A DNA stretch of 64,000 bases from positions 434,001-498,000 of the forward strand of contig NZ_PPEK01000001.1 of the NCBI RefSeq assembly GCF_002899715.1, in the 5' to 3' direction. Each line of letters starts with the position of its first letter. The stretch's first letter is position 1. Shown one piece after another: positions 41,272 through 49,478 of this stretch. The translations under genes and the position numbers were made by a program. A model generated the notes under the pieces. The model was not told the origin of the DNA. It did not search any database and saw nothing but the letters and a program-made list of their open reading frames with translations. This stretch comes from Enteroscipio rubneri (lineage in GTDB: Bacteria > Actinomycetota > Coriobacteriia > Coriobacteriales > Eggerthellaceae).

Positions 41272-42417
41272 ATGACCGAAAGAATAACCGTGAGCCCGGC
41301 CGATGCAGACGATGCTCCCGCGATGCCCAGCTGGATGGACGAGGAGGCCACGACCTACGCGCAGGCGGGCGTAGACACGGCCGAGGGCGCGCGTGCCGTG
41401 GACGCCATCAAGGGCGTCGTGCACGACACGTACCGGCCCGAGGTGGTGGGCGACATCGGCGGTTTCGGCGGACTGTTCTCCATCGCAGCGGCCAAGGACA
41501 TGGACGACCCGCTGCTGGTGAGCGGAACCGACGGCGTGGGCACGAAGCTCAAGGTGGCCCAGCTGGCCGGCAAGCACGACACGGTGGGCATCGACCTCGT
41601 GGCCATGTGCGCGAACGACATCCTGGCCACGGGCGCCGAGCCGCTGTTCTTCCTGGACTACGTGGCCATCGGTAAGCTCAAGGCCGAGAACGTGGCCGAG
41701 ATCGTGGCGGGCATCGGCGAGGGCTGCAAGCAGGCCGGCTGCGCGCTCATCGGCGGCGAGATGGCCGAGCACCCTGGCGTGATGGATCCGGACGACTACG
41801 ACCTGTCCGGCTTCTGCGTGGGCGTGGTGGATCGCGCCAAGATGCTCGATCCGACGGCTGTGCGCGAGGGCGACGTGCTGATCGGCCTGGCGTCGAGCGG
41901 CCTGCACTCCAACGGCTACTCGCTGGCGCGCAAGGTGTGCGTGGAGGGCAAGACCCACTACGAGCTGCGCATCGAGCGCGAGGAGCTGGGCGGCGCCAGC
42001 CTGCAGGACGCGCTTCTGGTGCCCACGCGCATCTACGTGAAGCCCGTGCGTGCCGTGCTGGACGCGTGCCCCGGCGCCGTGCGCGCACTTGCGCACATCA
42101 CGGGCGGCGGCATTTCCGAGAACCTCGACCGCGCGCTGCCGAAGACCTGCGACGCCGAGGTGGACCTGGGCACGTGGCCGGTGCCTGCCATCGCGTCGTT
42201 CGTGTGCGATGCGGCGCATCTCGACGAGGCCGAGGCGCTCAAGACGTTTAACATGGGTCTCGGCATGGTCTTGATCGTCGACCCCGAGCGCGCCGGCGAG
42301 GTGGAGGCTGCCCTGGCCAAGGCCGGCGAGGCCACGTACCGCGTGGGCCGCATCGTGGCCGGCGAGGGCAAGGTCCGCTACGCGAACGACGGCGCGCTGT
42401 ACGGGTACGAGGAGTAA
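41272..42417 (+). CDS. purM: Phosphoribosylformylglycinamidine cyclo-ligase
   Basis: A 381-residue enzyme that closes the imidazole ring to form aminoimidazole ribotide with ATP. YAQAGVDTAEGARAVDAIK opens the fold. GTDGVGTKLKVAQLAGKHDT and GLASSGLHSNGYSLARKV are nucleotide- and substrate-binding motifs, and ITGGGISENLDRALP is typical of PurM. About 25 residues precede the core, more than in E. coli. The start ATG at 41272 follows AAGGAGC; frames further upstream lack homology. It follows purF in the same direction. Confidence 0.95.
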   Translation: MTERITVSPADADDAPAMPSWMDEEATTYAQAGVDTAEGARAVDAIKGVVHDTYRPEVVGDIGGFGGLFSIAAAKDMDDPLLVSGTDGVGTKLKVAQLAGKHDTVGIDLVAMCANDILATGAEPLFFLDYVAIGKLKAENVAEIVAGIGEGCKQAGCALIGGEMAEHPGVMDPDDYDLSGFCVGVVDRAKMLDPTAVREGDVLIGLASSGLHSNGYSLARKVCVEGKTHYELRIEREELGGASLQDALLVPTRIYVKPVRAVLDACPGAVRALAHITGGGISENLDRALPKTCDAEVDLGTWPVPAIASFVCDAAHLDEAEALKTFNMGLGMVLIVDPERAGEVEAALAKAGEATYRVGRIVAGEGKVRYANDGALYGYEE

Positions 42418-42760
42418 GGCCCAAAGAGGGCAACGGTTCGGAGATTCCGTACAGGCGCCCTCCGCGCCGATGCGGCATGAAACCATCGGAAGTCTTGAGC
42501 CGTCTCACGGCGAGGATCGAGGAGGACTTTTCGCAAAAGGCCAGGTCGTTTCGAGGGACTTTACGCTGAGGCCAAGCGATTCTTCCGAATTCGATGATTT
42601 TCTGCCACCTTCGGTCTATGGGCGTTAACGGGGATCGATCGGCTCCTCTTAGAAGCCGTGGTGGAGCTTGGGCCTGACAGCCTTCCGAACGCGGCAGAAC
42701 CTAGGCTCGGCAGTCTGCCCGAATGAGGTGAGGGGGCGGGTCGAAGCGAAGGAGATGAGC
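42418..42760. other. Spacer between purM and purN without a gene
   Basis: These 343 bases between two genes of one pathway contain no supportable open frame. GAGGATCGAGGAGGAC near 42510 looks like a ribosome site without a following gene. No riboswitch-like conserved core or strong terminator was recognised. Confidence 0.4.
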
Positions 42761-43378
42761 ATGGAGAAGCTTAAGATCGGGGTGCTGCTTTCCGGCGGCG
42801 GCACGAACCTGCAGGCCATTATCGACGCGATTGCGGACGACGGACTGCCGGTGGAGGTCGTGCGGGCAGTATCGTCGCGGCCGGACGCTTACGGCATCGA
42901 GCGCGCGAAGGCGGCGGGCATTCCCGTGACCGTGCTCAACCGCGACGTGTACGCCGACCCGGAGGCGGCCGACGCGTGCATCGTGGCTGAACTGCGCGAG
43001 GCGGGGACGGAATACGTGGTCATGGCGGGTTACATGCGCAAGGTCACGCCGGTCATGCTGGGCGCGTTCCCGAACCGGGTGCTCAATCTGCATCCGGCGT
43101 TGCTGCCCTCGTTCAAGGGTGCGCATGCTATTCGCGAAGCCTTCGATGCGGGCGTGAAGGTGACGGGCATCACGGTCCACTTCGCGAACGAGGACTACGA
43201 CAAGGGCCCCATCGTGGCGCAGCGCGCCGTGGAGGTGCGCGAGGACGACACGCTTGAGTCCCTCGAGGCGCGCATCCACGATGCCGAGCACGCGCTGTAC
43301 CCCGAGGTGCTGCGCCTCGTGGCCGAGGGCCGCGTGAGCGTGGGTGAGGACCGCAAAGTGCATATCGCCCCTGCCTGA
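42761..43378 (+). CDS. purN: Phosphoribosylglycinamide formyltransferase
   Basis: A 205-residue enzyme that adds a formyl group from 10-formyltetrahydrofolate to GAR in purine synthesis. KIGVLLSGGGTNLQAIIDAI is the phosphate-binding start. NLHPALLPSFKGAHAIREAF and TGITVHFANEDYDKGPIVAQ contain the catalytic Asn, His and Asp. The length is normal for the folate-dependent form. ATG at 42761 has GAAGGAG at good distance; an ATG six bases earlier is too close to that site. Confidence 0.95.
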   Translation: MEKLKIGVLLSGGGTNLQAIIDAIADDGLPVEVVRAVSSRPDAYGIERAKAAGIPVTVLNRDVYADPEAADACIVAELREAGTEYVVMAGYMRKVTPVMLGAFPNRVLNLHPALLPSFKGAHAIREAFDAGVKVTGITVHFANEDYDKGPIVAQRAVEVREDDTLESLEARIHDAEHALYPEVLRLVAEGRVSVGEDRKVHIAPA

Positions 43379-43522
43379 CGTTCGCTTTCCCTGTCCGGTC
43401 GTGCGAATGCGCGTCTGACGTGTAGGTCCCCTCTTCCGGCGCGCGGGGAGGGGCATGCGGTATTCGGCCGTGTCCAGCGCGCAGCTTGCAATCGTGTTTG
43501 TCGATCGTAAGGAGCCCTGCTC

Positions 43523-44512
43523 ATGAACAAGGAAACGCTGCAAATCATTGTCGACGACCTGCGGGCGGGGCGTACGCCCCGGCTCTCGCCCGAGGATTTC
43601 CCGTGCTTCTCGGCCGAGGCGCTCGAGGGCAACCAGCATGTGGACCCGTCGTACCTTGACGTGGTTGCCGCGAGCTTGACTGCAGCCGATGCCCCCACGT
43701 TCGAGCGCGCTCTGCGCGCGATGGAGGAGGGCGACCTCGCCTGGCTTGGCTTCAAGGTGGTCTACGACGCTGCCGAGGCCCAGGCCAACACCGACAACGA
43801 GGTGACGAAGAAGTACGGCGACGTGGGCTCTGCCGATGGCGAGCCGCTCGTGTTCTTCTGCAACGACGCCAAGGAAATCGTGGCCTCGCGCCCGTTCAGC
43901 CCGCGCGATACGTTCCAGATGAAGGACGCCACGCGCGGTCCCTCGATGCATAACGAGCAGTTCGAGGGCCTTACCTGGCTCTCCGTGCCGTTGTTCGACC
44001 AGGTGCAGGTGTGGCTGCTCGGCGCGTCGGACGCCGCGAGCGAAGTGGCGGCGCTTGCCGACCACGTGGGCTTCTCGGTCACTGTGGTGGACTACGATCC
44101 CGCCTATCTGAGCGAGGCACGCTTTCCGCGGGCGCGCCGCATCGTGCTGCCCGGCGGCACCTTCGACGGGCTGGCCGGGCTCGCCTGCGCGCCGGAGGAC
44201 TACGTGTGCGTGCTCACGCGCGGCCACATGTTCGACCCCGAGGGCTGCGTGTGGGCAACCAGGCATCGCGCGCACTATGTGGGCATGATGGGCTGCAAAG
44301 GCAAGAACGATACCGTGCACGGCCTTGTGCTGGCCAAGGGCGGCACCGAGGAGGACTGGCAGCGCGTGAAGCGCCCCATCGGCCTCGAGTTCGGCGCGAA
44401 GACGCCCGCCGAGCTGGCCATCGCCATCGTCGCCGAGCTGGTGGACGTGCGCTACCGCGAGCGCTACGGCGAGGAAGCGCGCGAGCGCCACGAGAAAAGC
44501 CTGGGCCGGTAG
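43523..44512 (+). CDS. XdhC/CoxI-family molybdenum cofactor maturation protein
   Basis: A 329-residue protein. The C-terminal half is the XdhC Rossmann domain: VWLLGASDAASEVAALADHV, SVTVVDYDPAYL, and HYVGMMGCKGKN, the family signature. The final GLEFGAKTPAELAIAIVAEL is also typical. The N-terminal half holds the XdhC_CoxI region in diverged form. XdhC binds molybdenum cofactor and passes it to xanthine-dehydrogenase-like enzymes, sometimes with sulfuration. No such enzyme is in the window, so it may serve a hydroxylase encoded elsewhere. ATG at 43523 follows AAGGAG. It converges with the marR gene, nine bases apart. Confidence 0.82.
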   Translation: MNKETLQIIVDDLRAGRTPRLSPEDFPCFSAEALEGNQHVDPSYLDVVAASLTAADAPTFERALRAMEEGDLAWLGFKVVYDAAEAQANTDNEVTKKYGDVGSADGEPLVFFCNDAKEIVASRPFSPRDTFQMKDATRGPSMHNEQFEGLTWLSVPLFDQVQVWLLGASDAASEVAALADHVGFSVTVVDYDPAYLSEARFPRARRIVLPGGTFDGLAGLACAPEDYVCVLTRGHMFDPEGCVWATRHRAHYVGMMGCKGKNDTVHGLVLAKGGTEEDWQRVKRPIGLEFGAKTPAELAIAIVAELVDVRYRERYGEEARERHEKSLGR

Positions 44513-44521
44513 GAATCGGGG

Positions 44522-45037
44522 TCACCCGGCTGCTTCGGAGTATTTTCCGCAGCTCATCGCCTTGCAGAGCAGATCGTTGGCGCGGCGTGACGTTTCGACC
44601 AGCTGCCGCCGCTCTTGGTCGGTGAGCGCTTGCAGTTCCTGGGAAATGCGCTGGTCGACGAAATCGAAGTAGTCGAGCAACAGTCGGGTTCCCGCACAGG
44701 TGAGCGACACGGTGACGGTGCGGCGATTCTCCTCGTTATGGCGGCGCTCCACATATCCGGCTTTCACCAGAGGCTGCACCGCCCGGGTTGCCTGCTCTCG
44801 TGAAACGGCGATGCGCTGGGCCAGCTCGCCCATGTTGGCGGCCCCCAGCTCGTTGATGGTGCACATGATCATGATTTGCGACTTGGTGAGATCCGCTTGT
44901 CCGGAAAACAGCGTATGCTTTATGAGTCCTTGATACGCGAAGAAGGCGCCGATGATCTCCCCGTGTTCCTCGCGCTGGGTGAGGGTGTCGCTGCCATCGT
45001 CTCTCGAATCCCTTGAACCGCGCTTCGAAGCAATCAT
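44522..45037 (-). CDS. MarR-family transcriptional regulator
   Basis: A 171-residue regulator with the winged-helix core LTKSQIMIMCTINELGAANM, GELAQRIAVSREQATRAVQP, LVKAGYVERRHNEENRRTVT. The RR-hairpin wing at ENRRTVTVSLT is typical. ATG at 45037 has GGAGG eight bases upstream; an in-frame ATG at 45064 lacks such a site. It is divergent from the MFS-CBS transporter, the standard layout in which MarR represses an exporter until a drug or phenolic compound binds. Candidate operators lie at 45094-45115. Confidence 0.9.
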   Translation of the reverse strand: MIASKRGSRDSRDDGSDTLTQREEHGEIIGAFFAYQGLIKHTLFSGQADLTKSQIMIMCTINELGAANMGELAQRIAVSREQATRAVQPLVKAGYVERRHNEENRRTVTVSLTCAGTRLLLDYFDFVDQRISQELQALTDQERRQLVETSRRANDLLCKAMSCGKYSEAAG

Positions 45038-45057
45038 GGAATTTTCCTCCGTGGCCG

Positions 45058-45115
45058 TTGCCATATCGAAGATGTCTACTATAATAGCGGAACATCAATA
45101 TTTGATTTATATCAA
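45058..45115 (+). promoter_or_regulatory. Promoter and candidate MarR operator for the MFS-CBS gene
   Basis: TTGCCA (45058-45063) and TATAAT (45080-45085), 16 bases apart, form a good plus-strand promoter. Just downstream, ATCAATATTTGAT (45094-45106) and TTGATTTATATCAA (45102-45115) are overlapping symmetric sites sharing TTGAT. They would sit at the transcription start, where a bound repressor blocks RNA polymerase. Recognition by the divergent MarR protein is inferred. Confidence 0.6.
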
Positions 45116-45185
45116 GTATAGCACGGATAGAGACAGGTTGCTTGCAACAGCCGAGAAACACATTGCAAGCATTGCCGAACTATCG

Positions 45186-45210
45186 AAGGCTGCCAAACCA
45201 GGCAGCCTTT
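45186..45210 (+). promoter_or_regulatory. Hairpin followed by T-run in the leader of the MFS-CBS gene
   Basis: AAGGCTGCC (45186-45194) pairs with GGCAGCCTT (45201-45209) around AAACCA and is followed by TTCTG. It has terminator form but lies 55 bases before the gene it precedes and downstream of its promoter. It could therefore act as an attenuator. It might also simply stop read-through. Confidence 0.5.
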
Positions 45211-45264
45211 CTGTATCGGAAACCGTATCCGGTCGGGCGGCCGGACGGAGGGAGAGCGCACTTC

Positions 45265-47142
45265 ATGGGTCTTACAAGAAAACAAGCGGTCATGGTGGCG
45301 GTGATGTTGGGCGGTACGTTTCTTGCCGTCTTGAACCAGACGCTGCTGTCGCCTGCGATTCCGTCCATCATGGCCGATTTCGGCATTTCGGCGCCCACGG
45401 CGCAATGGCTGATGTCGGGCTATTCGTTGGTGGAAGCCATCATCATCCCGCTGTCGGCGTACTTGATCGGGCGATTCTCCACCCGCAAACTGTTTATCAC
45501 GAGTTTCGCGCTGTTCGCCGCGGGTAGCGCGCTGGCTGCCTGGGGCCCGGACTTCGTCGTGGTCATGGCGGGTCGCATCCTACAGGCCGCGGGCACAGGC
45601 GTGGTCATGCCCATGGTGTTCACCGTGATCATTCTGCTGTTCCCGCGCGAGAAGCGCGGCGTCGCCATGGGCCTGATCGGCCTGTTGATCGGCTTCGCGC
45701 CTGCCATAGGGCCTGCAGTTTCGGGCTTGCTGGTGGACTCTGTGGGCTGGCATGTGCTGTTCATGATCGTGACGGTGCTGGCCGTGGTCGTGCTGGTGCT
45801 AGGCGTATTCGCGCTGGAGAACTACGGCGACTTCGAGCGCACGACACTCGATGTGCCGTCGGTGCTGATGAGCTCGGTGGGCCTGGTGTGCTTGCTCTAC
45901 GGCCTGTCGTCGTTCTCGTCGGCTGGCAACCTTGCCGTCCCGGCGGCGTTGATCGTGGCCGGTGCGGCGGTGCTGGCGCTGTTCGTCCGTCGTCAGACGA
46001 AGCTCGACAACCCCATGCTGCAGGTGGGCGTGTTGGGGACCGTGCGATACCGCATCGCCGTCATCTGCATCGTGACGCTGCAAGCCGTGCTTATCGGCCT
46101 TTCGTCGGCCCTGCCGCTATTCATCCAGAACGTGTGCGGCTATTCCGCCACCGTCAGCGGCTTTATCGTGCTGCCGGGCGCGCTGCTCGGCGCGGTGATG
46201 TCGATGTTCGCCGGGCGCATCTTCGACAAGCGCGGCGTTCGCGGCGTGGTGGTAGGCGGCAGCTTGGTGATGCTGGCGGGCGCGGTATGTCTGTTCCTTC
46301 TGCCGGCCGCCGCGGGCGTGCTGTTCATCGCGGGCGCGAACGCCGTGCTCATCTTGGGCTTGCAGGCGTCTATGACCCCGCTCAACACCTGGGGCATCAA
46401 TTCGCTCGACAACCGCGTCATCCAGCATGCGAACGCGCTTTCCAACACGTTGAACCAGGTGGCGGCTTCGTTCGGCACGGCACTGCTCATATCGGTGTCG
46501 GCCATGGGCTCCGTCGTGGCCCCGCAGGCGGGCGCGGCCGAGCAGCTGTACGCGGGCTATCACCTGTCGTTCGCCGTCGTCATGGTTCTGGCCGTCTGCT
46601 TGCTGCTGGTGGTGCTGGCGTTCGTGCGCGACAAGCGGAGCGCGCCCGCGAAAGCGGCGCCTCAAGCCGTTGCGGCCCAAGACGATGATGCGATTCTGGT
46701 GAAAGCTGCGATGAATCGCGACGCAAGCTGGATTTCCCAGACGGCTTCCGTCCGCGAGGCGCTGCTTGAAATCGCGAAGGCTGATACGAGCGGGCTGCCC
46801 GTGGTGGACGCCCGCCAGCGCGTGGTCGGCTTTATCTCCGACGGAGATATCATGAACTACCTGGGAAAAGACGATAGAAGTGTGGACACGGCGCTGTTCA
46901 TGTACCGCTTCGTCGACGACGAGAAGCTCCAGTCGCGCCTGGCGTCGCTGCTCGACAAGAACGTGATGGAGCTTGCCACCAAGCGCGTCGTCACGGTCGA
47001 AAGCTCGATGGACTTGGGCGAAGCCTGCCGCGTGCTGGCTGAGCGTCGCATCAAGAAGGTGCCCGTGGTGGACGGCGGCAGGCTGGTCGGGGCGCTCAGC
47101 CGTCGCAACATCGTCCGGAACGTGGTCGAGGGTCTCTCGTAA
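45265..47142 (+). CDS. MFS transporter (DHA2-like, 14 helices) fused to a pair of CBS domains
   Basis: A 625-residue protein. Residues 1-460 are a major facilitator of the drug:H+ antiporter-2 type (LGGTFLAVLNQTLLSPAIPS, VMAGRILQAAGTGVVMPMVF, and motif C-like GLLIGFAPAIGPAVSGLLVD). Residues about 485-625 are cytosolic and contain two CBS motifs: TSGLPVVDARQRVVGFISDG and IKKVPVVDGGRLVGALSRRN. CBS pairs bind AMP, ATP or SAM and often gate channels, but are rare on MFS exporters. ATG at 45265 follows GGAGGGAGAG; upstream in-frame codons lack membrane character. It is divergent from marR, so export is probably inducible. Confidence 0.88.
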   Translation: MGLTRKQAVMVAVMLGGTFLAVLNQTLLSPAIPSIMADFGISAPTAQWLMSGYSLVEAIIIPLSAYLIGRFSTRKLFITSFALFAAGSALAAWGPDFVVVMAGRILQAAGTGVVMPMVFTVIILLFPREKRGVAMGLIGLLIGFAPAIGPAVSGLLVDSVGWHVLFMIVTVLAVVVLVLGVFALENYGDFERTTLDVPSVLMSSVGLVCLLYGLSSFSSAGNLAVPAALIVAGAAVLALFVRRQTKLDNPMLQVGVLGTVRYRIAVICIVTLQAVLIGLSSALPLFIQNVCGYSATVSGFIVLPGALLGAVMSMFAGRIFDKRGVRGVVVGGSLVMLAGAVCLFLLPAAAGVLFIAGANAVLILGLQASMTPLNTWGINSLDNRVIQHANALSNTLNQVAASFGTALLISVSAMGSVVAPQAGAAEQLYAGYHLSFAVVMVLAVCLLLVVLAFVRDKRSAPAKAAPQAVAAQDDDAILVKAAMNRDASWISQTASVREALLEIAKADTSGLPVVDARQRVVGFISDGDIMNYLGKDDRSVDTALFMYRFVDDEKLQSRLASLLDKNVMELATKRVVTVESSMDLGEACRVLAERRIKKVPVVDGGRLVGALSRRNIVRNVVEGLS

Positions 47143-47489
47143 GGGGGGGGATCCGCCTGCGGATCGGCATCGTGTCGCGCGCAAGCCGCAGGCGTCGCGG
47201 GCATTGCGGTAGCCGATGAAGCTACGAGCGTCGCGCGAATGCGGGAATCGTGTCCGGTGTCGGGATTATTCCGAACCGCCCTTCTCGGGCAGGCGGCTGT
47301 CATGGTATTCTGCGCAACAGAGAGACGCGTCGTGACTGACGGGCTAACGTGGGGCACCACGGGGAAGCGGCGCGCACATACAAGCCGACCGTCTGGGCAA
47401 GCCGTTCGAATAGGAGCAGCTTGCCTTTTTTCATGCATGGGCGGCGGACGGAGCGGACGGCTGGCGAACGCGAAAGACAAGGAGAGCTG
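47143..47489. other. Spacer with a small hairpin, no gene
   Basis: GATCCGC (47150-47156) pairs with GCGGATC (47159-47165) eight bases after the transporter stop, but without a T-run. The remaining 320 bases show no supportable gene. ATGGTATTCTG near 47303 could contain a -10 box for the IMP cyclohydrolase gene, without a recognisable -35. Confidence 0.35.
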
Positions 47490-48125
47490 ATGCACAAACT
47501 CATCGAACTGTTGGAAGGCAACCCGTACCCCGGACGGGGCATCGTGGTCGGCAAGGACCGCGTATACTATTTCATCATGGGCCGCAGCCGGAACAGCCGC
47601 AACCGCATCTTCGTGGAAACGGACGACGGCATCCGCACCGAAGCCCACGACCCGGCCCTGCTGGAGGATCCCAGCCTCATCATCTACCACCCGGTGCGCG
47701 CAATGGGCGATGCGCTCGTGGTCACCAACGGCGATCAGACCGACACCATCGTGGATGCCGGCGATTTCCGCGCCGGCTGCATGGCGCGCGAATTCGAGCC
47801 GGACGCGCCCAACTTCACGCCGCGGATCTCGTCGATCGTCTACGCGGACGGCTCGTTCGAGCTCTCCATCCTGAAGCACCAGCCATCGGGCCGCTGCCTG
47901 CGCGAGTTCTTCGCCTACGAGGGCTGCGACGAGGGTACAGGCTACTTCATCAGTACGTACCAGGGCGACGGCGATCCCCTTCCCACCTTCGCAGGCGAGC
48001 CGGTGGAAGTGGTTCTCCCCGAACCCGACGCGATATGGCGCGCGCTTGACCCAGACAACAAGGTGTCGCTGTATGCCAACGTGGCAGGTAGCGTGACCTT
48101 GTACAACAAGAACCTCGGCGACTAA
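47490..48125 (+). CDS. IMP cyclohydrolase, PurO/COG3363-like
   Basis: A 211-residue enzyme. The start LIELLEGNPYPGRGIVVGKD and YFIMGRSRNSRNRIFVETDD match the separate IMP cyclohydrolase family related to archaeal PurO. It closes the last ring of purine synthesis, FAICAR to IMP. In most bacteria this step is done by the N-terminal domain of PurH, which is absent here. The AICAR transformylase gene follows 19 bases downstream. ATG at 47490 follows AAGGAGAGC. The family assignment rests on recognisable motifs and context. Confidence 0.82.
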   Translation: MHKLIELLEGNPYPGRGIVVGKDRVYYFIMGRSRNSRNRIFVETDDGIRTEAHDPALLEDPSLIIYHPVRAMGDALVVTNGDQTDTIVDAGDFRAGCMAREFEPDAPNFTPRISSIVYADGSFELSILKHQPSGRCLREFFAYEGCDEGTGYFISTYQGDGDPLPTFAGEPVEVVLPEPDAIWRALDPDNKVSLYANVAGSVTLYNKNLGD

Positions 48126-48144
48126 CGAAGGAGACGCAAACCCT

Positions 48145-49323
48145 ATGAACGAGCTGGAATTGAAGTACGGCTGCAATCCCAACCAGAAGCCCTCGCGCAT
48201 ATTCATGAAGGATGGTTCCGATCTGCCCATCGAGGTGCTGAACGGCAAGCCAGGCTACATCAACTTTCTGGATGCCTTCAACTCCTGGCAGCTGGTGCGC
48301 GAGCTCGCGCAGGCCACGGGTTTGCCGTCGGCTGCATCATTCAAGCACGTGTCGCCGGCGGGTGCGGCGGTGGGTCGGCCGCTCTCTGATGTCGAGCGGC
48401 AGGTGTACTTCGTGGACGAAAGGGGCGACCTCAGTCCCATCGCCTGCGCCTACATTCGCGCGCGCGGCGCCGACCGTTTGTGCTCGTACGGCGATTGGGC
48501 GGCCTTGAGCGAGGTGTGCGACGCCGACGTGGCCCGTTACCTGAAGACGGAGGTGTCCGACGGCATCATTGCCCCCGGCTATACCGACGAGGCGCTCGAG
48601 ATTCTCAGGACCAAGAAGGGCGGCAAGTACAATGTCGTGCGCATCGATGCGGACTACGTTCCCGTCGAAGCCGAGCGCAAGGACGTGTTCGGCATCACCT
48701 TCGAACAAGGTCGCAACAACTTCGAGATCAACGAAGCGCTGCTGGAGAATGTGGTGACCGAAAACAAGGACGTGCCCGCATCCGCCAAGATCGACATGAT
48801 GGTGGCGCTCATCACGCTGAAGTACACGCAGTCTAACTCCGTGTGCTATGTGAAGGACGGCCAGGCCATCGGCGTGGGCGCCGGGCAGCAGAGTCGCATC
48901 CACTGCACGCGCCTGGCGGGGAACAAGGCCGACAATTGGTGGCTGCGCCAGCATCCGAAGGTGCTCGGCCTGCAGTTCGTCGACGGCATTCGCCGGCCCG
49001 ATCGCGACAACGCCATCGACGTGTACACCTCCGACGAGTGGGAGGACGTGCTGCGCGAGGGAGAATGGCAGCGGGTGTTCGCCGTGAAGCCCGAGCCACT
49101 GACCGCTGCGGAGAAGAAGGAATGGGCTGCCACGTTGGAGGACGTGACGGTGGGATCCGACGCGTTCTTTCCGTTCGGTGATAACGTGGAACGCGCGCGC
49201 AAGTCGGGCGCGGCCTACATCGTCGAGCCGGGCGGCTCCATCCGCGATGACAACGTGATCGAGGCGGCGAACAAGTACGGCATTGCCATGGCCTTCACGG
49301 GCATGAGGCTGTTCCACCACTAG
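48145..49323 (+). CDS. Stand-alone AICAR formyltransferase (PurH C-terminal-type)
   Basis: A 392-residue enzyme that formylates AICAR with 10-formyltetrahydrofolate. LKYGCNPNQKPSRIF opens the transformylase fold. ASFKHVSPAGAAVGRPL carries the catalytic Lys-His pair near residue 67. Further motifs are TLKYTQSNSVCYVKDGQAIG, VGAGQQSRIHCTRLAG, and SDAFFPFGDNVERARKSGAA. The N-terminal cyclohydrolase domain of normal PurH is missing; that activity is supplied by the gene just upstream. ATG at 48145 follows GAAGGAG. Confidence 0.92.
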   Translation: MNELELKYGCNPNQKPSRIFMKDGSDLPIEVLNGKPGYINFLDAFNSWQLVRELAQATGLPSAASFKHVSPAGAAVGRPLSDVERQVYFVDERGDLSPIACAYIRARGADRLCSYGDWAALSEVCDADVARYLKTEVSDGIIAPGYTDEALEILRTKKGGKYNVVRIDADYVPVEAERKDVFGITFEQGRNNFEINEALLENVVTENKDVPASAKIDMMVALITLKYTQSNSVCYVKDGQAIGVGAGQQSRIHCTRLAGNKADNWWLRQHPKVLGLQFVDGIRRPDRDNAIDVYTSDEWEDVLREGEWQRVFAVKPEPLTAAEKKEWAATLEDVTVGSDAFFPFGDNVERARKSGAAYIVEPGGSIRDDNVIEAANKYGIAMAFTGMRLFHH

Positions 49324-49351
49324 GCTGCTTGCGGGTGCAGGAGCCCGCGTT

Positions 49352-49392
49352 CGCCGGAGCCCCTTGCGCCTTTGGCAGTCGGGGCTCCGGCG
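49352..49392 (+). terminator. Hairpin after the AICAR transformylase gene
   Basis: CGCCGGAGCCCC (49352-49363) pairs exactly with GGGGCTCCGGCG (49381-49392) over a 17-base loop. It lies 29 bases after the stop. A loose T-rich stretch (GGTTTATGGTTGTTCTTT) follows. It is a probable terminator. Confidence 0.6.
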
Positions 49393-49478
49393 GAGAGGTT
49401 TATGGTTGTTCTTTGACGGGAAGGCAACGCGCCTGTCCTGCCTTCCGTCACCCCGTTGCCGTTTTGTATAGTGGCCCC

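Noticed and set aside
39700-42486. 928-codon minus-strand frame opposite purF and purM
   Set aside because: Antisense shadow; no start site or motif, while both plus-strand genes have full active sites.
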